Below the pieces are notes generated by a model, which had not been told where the DNA came from, ran no database searches, and worked only from the letters and a program-made list of their open reading frames with translations. Positions 34,502-40,835 of a stretch of DNA of 44,735 bases are shown piece after piece. The first letter of the stretch is position 1. Each line of letters starts with the position of its first letter. The translations under genes and the position numbers were made by a program. The DNA is from Aurantimonas sp. 22II-16-19i (lineage in GTDB: Bacteria > Pseudomonadota > Alphaproteobacteria > Rhizobiales > Rhizobiaceae), in contig NZ_AQQS01000044.1 of the NCBI RefSeq assembly GCF_002088275.1, forward strand, positions 1 through 44,735. Reading direction: 5' to 3'.

Positions 34502-34551
34502 TTCGCACTTTTTTGTGCGAAAACAATTGCCAGTCGCACAGGAATGTGCGA
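34502..34551. promoter_or_regulatory. Paired palindromic operators of the HicAB system
   Basis: Two palindromes sit in the gap before HicA: TTCGCAC-N6-GTGCGAA at 34502-34521 and TCGCAC-N6-GTGCGA at 34534-34551, 31 bp centre to centre (about three helical turns). HicB antitoxins with an HTH usually bind such sites to repress their operon. A TTGCCA at 34527-34532 between them could be a -35 element. The region also lies upstream of the divergent primase gene. Confidence 0.75.
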
Positions 34552-34578
34552 AACAAGATGCATCGAAAGGAGGTCGAA

Positions 34579-34773
34579 ATGAAGCGCGAAGCCCTGATCA
34601 GAGAGCTTCGCAAACGGGCCAGAAAGGAAGACGTCGCATTCGAAGTCTTCGAGGTGGCCGGCAAGGGGTCCCACTACCGCATTCGCTACGGCGACAGGGT
34701 AACGACCCTCAAATCCGGTGAACTGCCGCCCGGTTACGTCGCTCTGATCAAGAAGCAGCTCGGGATCGACTGA
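34579..34773 (+). CDS. hicA: HicA family mRNA interferase toxin
   Basis: A 64-residue protein; ATG 34579 has AAAGGAGG at ideal spacing. It has the HicA double-stranded RNA-binding-like fold: MKREALIRELRKRARK, a strand, then Gly-Lys-Gly-Ser-His-Tyr-Arg-Ile with catalytic H32, and the C-terminal ELPPGYVALIKKQLGI. It cleaves mRNA when free of its antitoxin, which is encoded 78 bases downstream. A larger frame covering the area is a shadow of the primase gene. Confidence 0.93.
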   Translation: MKREALIRELRKRARKEDVAFEVFEVAGKGSHYRIRYGDRVTTLKSGELPPGYVALIKKQLGID

Positions 34774-34851
34774 TCCCGGGCTTCTCACCCGGCAACGCGC
34801 AACATTCCGGCCGTAGATGGCCCCCAGGACAGGACAGGACAGGAGAACTCG

Positions 34852-35298
34852 ATGTTCGCAACCACCTATCTCGCAAAGCTCGAACCCGCCGACGACGGCA
34901 ACGTCTATGTCGCATTCCCGGACATCCCCGAGGCCCTGACCTTCGGCGAGGATCGCGCCGACGCTAAGGTCCAGGCCGCCGATGCTCTCGCCGTTGCCCT
35001 TCTGGCCCGGGCCAAGGACGGGACGCCTTTGCCCCCGGCCGCTGCCAGTCCTGCCGCGGATCTGACGGCGATCGCCCTGCCGCTGGAAGCCGCGCTGAAG
35101 CTGGCGGTGATCACCGCCTTTGCAGACGCCGGCCTTTCCAAGACCGAACTCGCCCGCCGTCTCGGCCGCCGCGAGACCGAGGCCCGCCGTATTCTCGACC
35201 CGGCCCACCCGACGAAGCTCGCCACCCTCGAGGCGGCGCTTGCCGCGCTCGGCCAGCGGGCGCGGCTGACGGTCGAGCCGATGGAGGAAGCCGCCTGA
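34852..35298 (+). CDS. hicB: HicB family antitoxin
   Basis: A 148-residue protein with an N-terminal partly degraded RNase H-like fold (residues about 1-55, VYVAFPDIPEALTFGEDRAD) and a C-terminal helix-turn-helix at about 90-125 (GLSKTELARRLGRRETEARR). It binds and neutralises HicA and, through its HTH, probably represses the operon at the palindromes near 34502-34551. Its Shine-Dalgarno AGGAG is the last unit of a short tandem repeat (AGGAC three times, 34826-34840). Confidence 0.92.
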   Translation: MFATTYLAKLEPADDGNVYVAFPDIPEALTFGEDRADAKVQAADALAVALLARAKDGTPLPPAAASPAADLTAIALPLEAALKLAVITAFADAGLSKTELARRLGRRETEARRILDPAHPTKLATLEAALAALGQRARLTVEPMEEAA

Positions 35299-35355
35299 GG
35301 CGAGCGCCTTCGCGCTTGCGCAGATCTGAAATACAAGAGGGGCGAGACTTCTGCT

Positions 35356-36063
35356 ATGATAGGATGTTGGAGTAAGACACTGAAGGCGATATGCCAAGGA
35401 TACTGGCCGTACGCTGCCGTCCTGTTCATTGGGTGGCTGATCGGCCAATTCTTCCAGTTCTACCCCCAAAGACCCCTTGATACGCTGGGCGCTTTGAGCG
35501 GCTGGGCCGCAGGAGTAGGTGCGTTGGCAGCTGCCCTGATAACTCTTCAGCCACTGCGAAAGCAGCTGCATGAAATGCGGCTGCAGACACAATTCATGAC
35601 AGGCGGAGATGAGCCCACCGTTGATGCCTACCAAGCTTGGTCGGACGGCTCCGAAGGATTGGCGTCGGGATCTGCAGAGGTTTTCGTTCGCATCGTCAAT
35701 TGGAATAGAAAAAGTCTGTTCATTGAACGGCTTGAAGCAGACTTGTCCGCCGATGAGCACCAACTTCAACCGAACTATTTCTCGGTCCGGAACTCTGGCG
35801 CCAAACAGAAGTACGAAGGCGAGGAGTTGGACAAGCGGCTGTTGTCTCGGACACCCATCGTTTTCCGAAAGCCCCTCTACCTTTATGGGTGGGAGGACCG
35901 TTCTGCCGGACCGAATGCAATCCATCTGAACTTCTGGCTGCACACAGACATCGCGACCGTTACAGAGCGAGAGGTGAAGATCCGCGTGATCGGGTTTCAC
36001 ATCAACGAAGAACCAGGCACGTTTCAGCGCGAACCGATCATTCGCCTTCGATCGAAAAACTGA
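35356..36063 (+). CDS. Two-helix membrane protein, plus-strand cargo, paralogue B
   Basis: A 235-residue protein starting MIGCWSKTLKAICQGYW, with two hydrophobic segments (about 16-33 and 44-64) and a soluble C-terminal region of about 165 residues. It shares LGALSGWAAGVGALAAALIT, then Leu-Arg-Lys-Gln and a later Val-Asn-Trp-Asn-Arg-Lys-Ser with Ile-Glu-Arg-Leu, with the protein at 32496-33188. Both are reverse-oriented cargo on either side of the primase and HicAB genes. It is less GC-rich than its neighbours. Function unknown; a membrane-associated defence or exclusion role is possible. Confidence 0.8.
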   Translation: MIGCWSKTLKAICQGYWPYAAVLFIGWLIGQFFQFYPQRPLDTLGALSGWAAGVGALAAALITLQPLRKQLHEMRLQTQFMTGGDEPTVDAYQAWSDGSEGLASGSAEVFVRIVNWNRKSLFIERLEADLSADEHQLQPNYFSVRNSGAKQKYEGEELDKRLLSRTPIVFRKPLYLYGWEDRSAGPNAIHLNFWLHTDIATVTEREVKIRVIGFHINEEPGTFQREPIIRLRSKN

Positions 36064-36071
36064 CGGGGACC

Positions 36072-36389
36072 TCATGACGACCCCATGTTGTCACGGGCCC
36101 TCGTCCCTCCGGTTTTCTGAGACGTTACACGCCCGCCACTTATCAGCAGCGCCGCGTTCTCCCGCCACAAGAGCCCCGTGACGGCATCCCCATCCCGCCC
36201 GCCGCCAACGCTCTCCGCCATTCGCGTCAGCGCTGCCCCGAAGCTGACGCGCGACAGCGCTACCCCACCCCGCCAGCGCTGGAACGCGTCGAAACTCTCG
36301 AAGGCATTGCCGACATGCACCCGGCCGCCCGGGCGCGCGATCATGTGGGCGTGCACGAAGGCGCGCACACTCTCCGGATACGTGGTCAT
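36072..36389 (-). CDS. Small early protein of unknown function
   Basis: A 105-residue protein starting MTTYPESVRAFVHAHMIARP. The ATG at 36389 overlaps the stop of the CII-like gene as ATGA, making it the third gene of the early left operon (Cro, CII, this). It contains an Arg/Gly-rich middle and no clear domain. Convergent with the plus-strand membrane gene ending at 36063. No family recognised. Confidence 0.6.
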   Translation of the reverse strand: MTTYPESVRAFVHAHMIARPGGRVHVGNAFESFDAFQRWRGGVALSRVSFGAALTRMAESVGGGRDGDAVTGLLWRENAALLISGGRVTSQKTGGTRARDNMGSS

Positions 36390-36883
36390 TTCGCCCCCTC
36401 GGCGATGGCTTTGAGATGAAGATCGTGGGCGACGAGATCGGTGATCGCCCGCGCCAGATGCTCGCGCATCCTCAAGCTGACGACTTCGTCGGCCGAGACG
36501 TCGTTGTCGGTCTCGAGCGCGATCGAGAGATCGGCGATCACCGTCTGCATGTCGCAAAGGATCTCGCGGATCGTCCGCTGCCACGCCTCGCCCCCGGCGC
36601 TCGTCTCCGGCAGCCGCGTGAACACGCCGCCGGCGGCCTGCGCCATGTCTTCGGCCAGCGCGATGCAGCCATAGCGCTCGGTGATCTGCCGCGCCCGCAC
36701 ATAGGAGAATTCGCCGGCCTGGTCGGGATCGAGCGCCTTGTAGAGCGTGCCCTCGGAGACCGAGAGAAACGCCGCCACCTCGGCCATGCCGAGCTGCGGC
36801 TCGCCGCGGGCGCCCTGCCCGATTTCGGCAAAGGCGGCGGCAAGGGCCGCATGGGCGCCGCGGCGGGGCTTTTGCGGCCTCAT
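36386..36883 (-). CDS. CII-like phage regulatory protein (Phage_CP76 type)
   Basis: A 165-residue protein. The ATG at 36883 overlaps the upstream stop as ATGA. Residues about 30-60 give a helix-turn-helix (LGMAEVAAFLSVSEGTLYKA), followed by the Asp-Pro-Asp-Gln, Arg-Gln-Ile-Thr-Glu-Arg-Tyr-Gly and ALAEDMAQAAGG segments that characterise the CP76/CII class of lysogeny regulators. It probably activates lysogenic promoters or replication control. Place after the Cro-like gene agrees. Confidence 0.78.
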   Translation of the reverse strand: MRPQKPRRGAHAALAAAFAEIGQGARGEPQLGMAEVAAFLSVSEGTLYKALDPDQAGEFSYVRARQITERYGCIALAEDMAQAAGGVFTRLPETSAGGEAWQRTIREILCDMQTVIADLSIALETDNDVSADEVVSLRMREHLARAITDLVAHDLHLKAIAEGAK

Positions 36884-37233
36884 TGGTCGGCCTCCGCGTC
36901 CTCGGCAAAACCGGTGGGACGTTGCCGTTGCTCGGCTGGGGCCCATGCGGAATTCTGGCAGCCATGATTACGGACGCACTCACCACTGACAGGCTCGCTT
37001 GCGACCTCGTCGGGCTTTCCGATCCACTGTCGGGCGAGCCATTCGACTGTGACCTGAGGGATGCCGCAGGCAGCACTGGCCGCGACCACGCTCGGCCAGT
37101 GCTGGGGAGCAATCCGCTCCCGTCGGCGCATTTGGCGCGCAGCCTCATACCCACAGCCTACGGACGCTGCGAAATCACCGATTGTCGGCCACAAGCCTAT
37201 GAGGGCTGATACGGAAGCTGGTTCGTCGTTCAT
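36880..37233 (-). CDS. Cro-like transcriptional regulator
   Basis: A 117-residue protein starting MNDEPASVSALIGLWPTIGD. A helix-turn-helix lies near residues 17-50 (FAASVGCGYEAARQMRRRER, then IAPQHWPSVV), the carph-isopro/YdaS-Cro type. It is divergent from the CI-like repressor and separated from it by three palindromic operators. No Shine-Dalgarno site precedes the ATG at 37233, so translation may be leaderless. Alternative starts exist up to 37404, but they run through the operators. Likely promotes lytic growth. Confidence 0.8.
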   Translation of the reverse strand: MNDEPASVSALIGLWPTIGDFAASVGCGYEAARQMRRRERIAPQHWPSVVAASAACGIPQVTVEWLARQWIGKPDEVASEPVSGECVRNHGCQNSAWAPAEQRQRPTGFAEDAEADQ

Positions 37234-37241
37234 GAAGGAAA

Positions 37242-37314
37242 CGTACATATCGTACGGCGATAGAACAAGAGAAAATCGTACACATTGGACGACAAATTTC
37301 GTCCAGAATGTACG
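37242..37314. promoter_or_regulatory. Tripartite CI/Cro operator region
   Basis: Three related sites of the form CGTAC-N5-GTACG lie between the divergent regulators: 37242-37256 (perfect, CGTAC-ATATC-GTACG), 37277-37291 (CGTAC-ACATT-GGACG) and 37300-37314 (CGTCC-AGAAT-GTACG). The last two overlap a 7-bp palindrome (37286-37305). The arrangement parallels the three right operators of lambda. The third site reaches the proposed repressor start codon. Confidence 0.75.
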
Positions 37315-37315
37315 C

Positions 37316-37924
37316 ATGCATCCGTCATCCCAAAGATTGCGGCAGGCCCGCATTGCCGCTGGCTTCGCGACCGCAAAGGACGCCGCGGCGTCTTTACGCG
37401 TCAATCAGAACACTTGGACGAGCAACGAAAACGGCAATCGGCCGGTCTCGAAAAAGATGGCGCCGGTCTACGCCGAAAAGCTCGGAATCGACCCAGGATG
37501 GCTTCTGTACGGCGAGGAACAGCGCGAGCGTCAGCCGATCGACGTGCCGCTGGTTTCTTGGGTGAGCGCCGGAAAACTTCAGCAAAGCGAGGGCGTCACG
37601 CCGGCCCAGATCGAGACTTTCGTCCCTGTCTCCAATCTGCCACGGGGCGATTGGATTGCTTTGACGGTGGCAGGCGACTCAATGAACCGCATCGCGCCGG
37701 AAGGCTCGATTATCATCGTCAACAGGGCTGACGACGCGCTCCTCAACGATCGCTTTTATGTCTTCGCTGCAGCGGGGGGAGAAGCCACATTTAAGCAGTG
37801 GCGGTCTGACCCGCGTCCGATGCTGCGGCCGTATTCAACCAACCTTGACCACCTCGCGATCCCGGCAGCGGCCGACGAATACTATGTGGTTGGCCGCGTT
37901 CGCAGGATCATCACTGATGTGTAA
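37316..37924 (+). CDS. CI-like repressor, LexA/S24 autocleavable
   Basis: A 202-residue protein; ATG 37316 was chosen because a start further upstream would place the operators inside the gene. Residues about 5-60 form an HTH_XRE domain (RLRQARIAAGFATAKDAAAS). Residues about 74-200 form an S24 peptidase: cleavage pair Ala-Gly at 85-86 (SWVSAGKL), nucleophile S112 (GDSMNRI), and candidate base K150 (EATFKQW). RecA-triggered self-cleavage would induce the prophage. It lacks an obvious Shine-Dalgarno site and could be leaderless like lambda cI from PRM. Confidence 0.9.
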   Translation: MHPSSQRLRQARIAAGFATAKDAAASLRVNQNTWTSNENGNRPVSKKMAPVYAEKLGIDPGWLLYGEEQRERQPIDVPLVSWVSAGKLQQSEGVTPAQIETFVPVSNLPRGDWIALTVAGDSMNRIAPEGSIIIVNRADDALLNDRFYVFAAAGGEATFKQWRSDPRPMLRPYSTNLDHLAIPAAADEYYVVGRVRRIITDV

Positions 37925-38200
37925 GTCAGTGAAGGAGTGGTAGTCCGGCAAACCATTTTGCCGCCTGGTGGGCAGAAAAGGCGTCGATCCGTAAACGTTT
38001 GTACCTGCCAGTAAGCCGTCGCCCTATATTGCCTTTGCCGGAGCCGAAAAGCGATCGTTGGCTCTGGCCAAGGTGCAGGCCTCAGCCTGACCGAATTGGC
38101 AGAGAGAAATACGGATCGGCTTATTCCCGGACGTCGACGCAACCATGGTCTGGCGCATTCGCGCGCCCCGCGAGGCAAGACCACCCAGTATGCCCGCCCA
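37925..38200. other. Intergenic region between repressor and methyltransferase genes
   Basis: 276 bases where the rightward repressor gene and leftward methyltransferase gene converge. It has a weak hairpin near 38039-38070 (GAGCC and GGCTC arms) and no convincing gene, tRNA or clear terminator. A transition to less GC-rich sequence starts here and continues through the right-hand locus. Confidence 0.4.
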
Positions 38201-39385
38201 TCAAGCTGCACGGCAAGATAGGACAGTCTCCGTCCGCATACGCTTCGAAAGTGCATCCCCGAAAACAGGAAGGTAGCGGCTCGCAGTGGGTAAGTCCCGC
38301 TCGCGTTTTCCAACTACTGACATTCCGGCCAATTCCACCGCTCTGGCGACGCCGTTGGAGTTGTCGATAAAGCGCCCCTTCACGCAGCTGTTGCCCACGA
38401 CGAACGTTGCAAGCCCACCAGGCTTCAGCACGCGCGCAATTTCACCTGTCATACGCAACACATCGACTGCGTATCTTTCCATGATACCCTCTAGTCGTGG
38501 GCCAAGCCGCTCGGAGCCGCGCATCGCGGCTAGAACAGAGGCAGATGAAGCCTGCAACGTATGGCCGTCGGAACGGCGCTCTGCTCCAATCGACTCCGAG
38601 CGGATCCTGCGAAGAGTTGGGATCGAATGACCAAGCCAGACGAGCGACATCCTGTGGCCACGCATGTAATCGATGGCGTTGAGGTAGGGTGGCGAGGTGA
38701 TTACGCCATCGACGCTGTTGTTTGGCAGATTTAGCGCCCTTGCGTCCCCCACGTTTAGATCGGCGGGGGCTCGGGGTGGATCCTTTGCGAGGCGATTGCG
38801 CAGTTGGTTAACCGACCGCACAAAGTTTGGAATCACCCTGTAGTCGGAGCTGGTAGCGACGCGGTGTGGCCGACTGTGGGATGTGTCTCGAGCAAGCGAG
38901 GCGGCCTGCTCCTTTGTAATTATGATGCGGCTAAAGCCGACTTTTAGGACGTCGAGCGCTGCCCTTTGACCTGCAGTGAGCAGCTGTCGTCCAAGACGGT
39001 CGATTTCGATCGCAAGGCAGGAGAGATCACGGCGCTGGTCGACGTGGAACCAATACTCAATAAAGCGGATCGTCTCTTCGTCCTGCCACTGCGGCGGAAC
39101 AGGCGTCGCTGCTGATCCGGAAATCCGCGTTAGCACCTCTTCCAGCAGAGTTCCGACATCATCGTCCGTGACTGGCGTTGTCCACACCTTACTCATCAGA
39201 ACGGCGAGTGGATCAAGGTCATAGCCAACGGCGCGATGACCAGATTCGAGCGCCTGCCGAATCACGGTACCGGAACCCATCATGGGATCGAGCACGAGAC
39301 TCCCTGCAGGCAAATCGTCCATTGCGACGAGAGCGAGATCTGGCGCCATCCTTGCTGGGAAGGGATGGATCGACTTTACTTTCAT
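38201..39385 (-). CDS. SPPY-type DNA methyltransferase 1 (N4-cytosine/N6-adenine class)
   Basis: A 394-residue methyltransferase with the AdoMet motif first (Asp-Pro-Met-Met-Gly-Ser-Gly-Thr, 33-40) and the catalytic Ser-Pro-Pro-Tyr at 231-234, so its motif order is I then IV. It starts MKVKSIHPFPARMAPDLAL; the His-Pro-Phe-Pro-Ala-Arg segment recurs in altered form in methyltransferase 2. A Gly-Asp-Ala-Arg-Ala segment near 213-217 precedes the SPPY block. About 150 residues between the motifs could hold target recognition. It diverges from the three-gene operon at 39555-44397 across 169 bases. Confidence 0.9.
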   Translation of the reverse strand: MKVKSIHPFPARMAPDLALVAMDDLPAGSLVLDPMMGSGTVIRQALESGHRAVGYDLDPLAVLMSKVWTTPVTDDDVGTLLEEVLTRISGSAATPVPPQWQDEETIRFIEYWFHVDQRRDLSCLAIEIDRLGRQLLTAGQRAALDVLKVGFSRIIITKEQAASLARDTSHSRPHRVATSSDYRVIPNFVRSVNQLRNRLAKDPPRAPADLNVGDARALNLPNNSVDGVITSPPYLNAIDYMRGHRMSLVWLGHSIPTLRRIRSESIGAERRSDGHTLQASSASVLAAMRGSERLGPRLEGIMERYAVDVLRMTGEIARVLKPGGLATFVVGNSCVKGRFIDNSNGVARAVELAGMSVVGKRERDLPTASRYLPVFGDALSKRMRTETVLSCRAA

Positions 39386-39554
39386 TTCCGCGCTCTCACC
39401 TGTGCCGAATCACCTACGGTTCATGACCGTTAAACCTTCCAAGCCAGCCCTCCTACCGGCATCTGATTCATTGTACGACCCTTGGAAGGTTGTTAATGTC
39501 GCAGTGGTATCTCTACGGACGAAATGAATGACGCAGTGACTGGCCGTATCTGAT
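39386..39554. promoter_or_regulatory. Divergent promoter region with 11-bp inverted repeat
   Basis: Between the two methyltransferase genes lie AACCTTCCAAG at 39433-39443 and its exact complement CTTGGAAGGTT at 39481-39491, with TTAA flanks on both outer sides, 37 bases apart. This is a likely binding site controlling both directions. No sequence match to a known regulator was recognised. Confidence 0.6.
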
Positions 39555-40835
39555 ATGAATCTGACCCGCACCACAATTTCTGGTAGATGGGACGACATAG
39601 GCGGTGAAGCTGCCCCGATCTCTGAGGCATGGTCCGCGCGGACAGCGAAAGAGCTTCCCGTTCATCGGATGCACTCGTATCCAGCTCGCTTCCCGGCGTC
39701 GATTGTTCACAATGCGCTCGACCATGCGCGTCGCTCTGGAGTCATGGTTCGACAGGTGGCGGATCCATTTTGTGGAAGCGGGACTGTAACCTACGAGGCG
39801 TCGCGCTACGGGCTCGACGCATGGGGTTGTGACATTAACCCGGTAGCGACCCTAATCGCGCGCATGAAGAGCGCGCAATTCGATGCCGCGGGTTTCGCGG
39901 CGTCCGCTATAAGAGTTGTGGAGCGGTCCGCTACCGCCTCGGATGCACTGACTGTGTCGTCAAATGCTGCAAGGGATCTCTCGCGCTGGTATACGGACGA
40001 GCAGTTCTCGGCTCTCGCAAGACTGCGCAATGCGATTCGAGCAGAGGTTGACGAGGGGGGAGATAGCGACGCGCTCGACTTCGCATTCTCTGCGATCACG
40101 AAATCTGCTTCACAGTGGCGATCCAGGTCAACAAAGCCAGCCTATGATCCTGAAAAAAAACCGACAAGCGCTGTCGCGGCCTTCTCAACGCGTTGCAATG
40201 CTATGGCAAAGGCATGGTCCAGCCGGGACCCCCGTCCATCCGCAGATATTCGAACGTTCACAGGCTGCGCGATAAATTTCAGCGAAGATGTACCGGCAGT
40301 CGATCTCATCATCACCAGCCCGCCCTATGCCACGTCCTACGAGTACGCAGACCTTCACCAGCTGTCAGCGCTTTGGTTAGGTTTAGCGGACAGTCGGCAG
40401 GATCTACGTCGCGGGGTCATTGGAACGGCGTGCAGGCGAGTCAACCTCAGCATAGCAATGAGGGAGTTGAACCCGGTGGGTATCCGGATCGTTTTCAGCC
40501 TATTCAATCGTGATCGTGCGTTGGCGGAGGCGGTCGCTGCATATCTGCTCGACATGCAGAGGGTTGCCGCGCGCTGCCGCCAGTTGCTCCGTCCAGGGGG
40601 CATAGCCGTATTCGTGATCGGGAACGCCCAACTACGGGGGATGCAGGTGGACAACGCTGGCCATCTTGCCCGAAGTCTGCTCGAAACGGGATTTGACGGA
40701 CTGAAGATCGTCAGGCGCAACCTGGCCAACAAGAGCAATACGCCTTACCGGACACCGACGGGCAGACTGTCTGCTTTACCAACGCCAACAACCGTCTATG
40801 GGGAGGAGCACATAATTATGGCCCAGTTATCGTGA
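39555..40835 (+). CDS. SPPY-type DNA methyltransferase 2 (N4-cytosine/N6-adenine class)
   Basis: A 426-residue methyltransferase with Asp-Pro-Phe-Cys-Gly-Ser-Gly-Thr at 70-77 and Ser-Pro-Pro-Tyr at 255-258 (IITSPPYATSYEYAD). The HRMHSYPARFPASI segment near 38-50 parallels that of methyltransferase 1, but most of the chain differs, so the pair are distant paralogues. The insert between motifs may recognise DNA. The stop overlaps the next gene's GTG start (GTGA), the first link in a translationally coupled operon. It is moderately GC-rich, unlike the phage core. Confidence 0.9.
   Translation: MNLTRTTISGRWDDIGGEAAPISEAWSARTAKELPVHRMHSYPARFPASIVHNALDHARRSGVMVRQVADPFCGSGTVTYEASRYGLDAWGCDINPVATLIARMKSAQFDAAGFAASAIRVVERSATASDALTVSSNAARDLSRWYTDEQFSALARLRNAIRAEVDEGGDSDALDFAFSAITKSASQWRSRSTKPAYDPEKKPTSAVAAFSTRCNAMAKAWSSRDPRPSADIRTFTGCAINFSEDVPAVDLIITSPPYATSYEYADLHQLSALWLGLADSRQDLRRGVIGTACRRVNLSIAMRELNPVGIRIVFSLFNRDRALAEAVAAYLLDMQRVAARCRQLLRPGGIAVFVIGNAQLRGMQVDNAGHLARSLLETGFDGLKIVRRNLANKSNTPYRTPTGRLSALPTPTTVYGEEHIIMAQLS

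Noticed and set aside
36072-37154. 360-residue minus-strand frame
   Set aside because: Only its last 105 codons read as a gene; the rest overlaps the CII-like and Cro-like genes in another frame.
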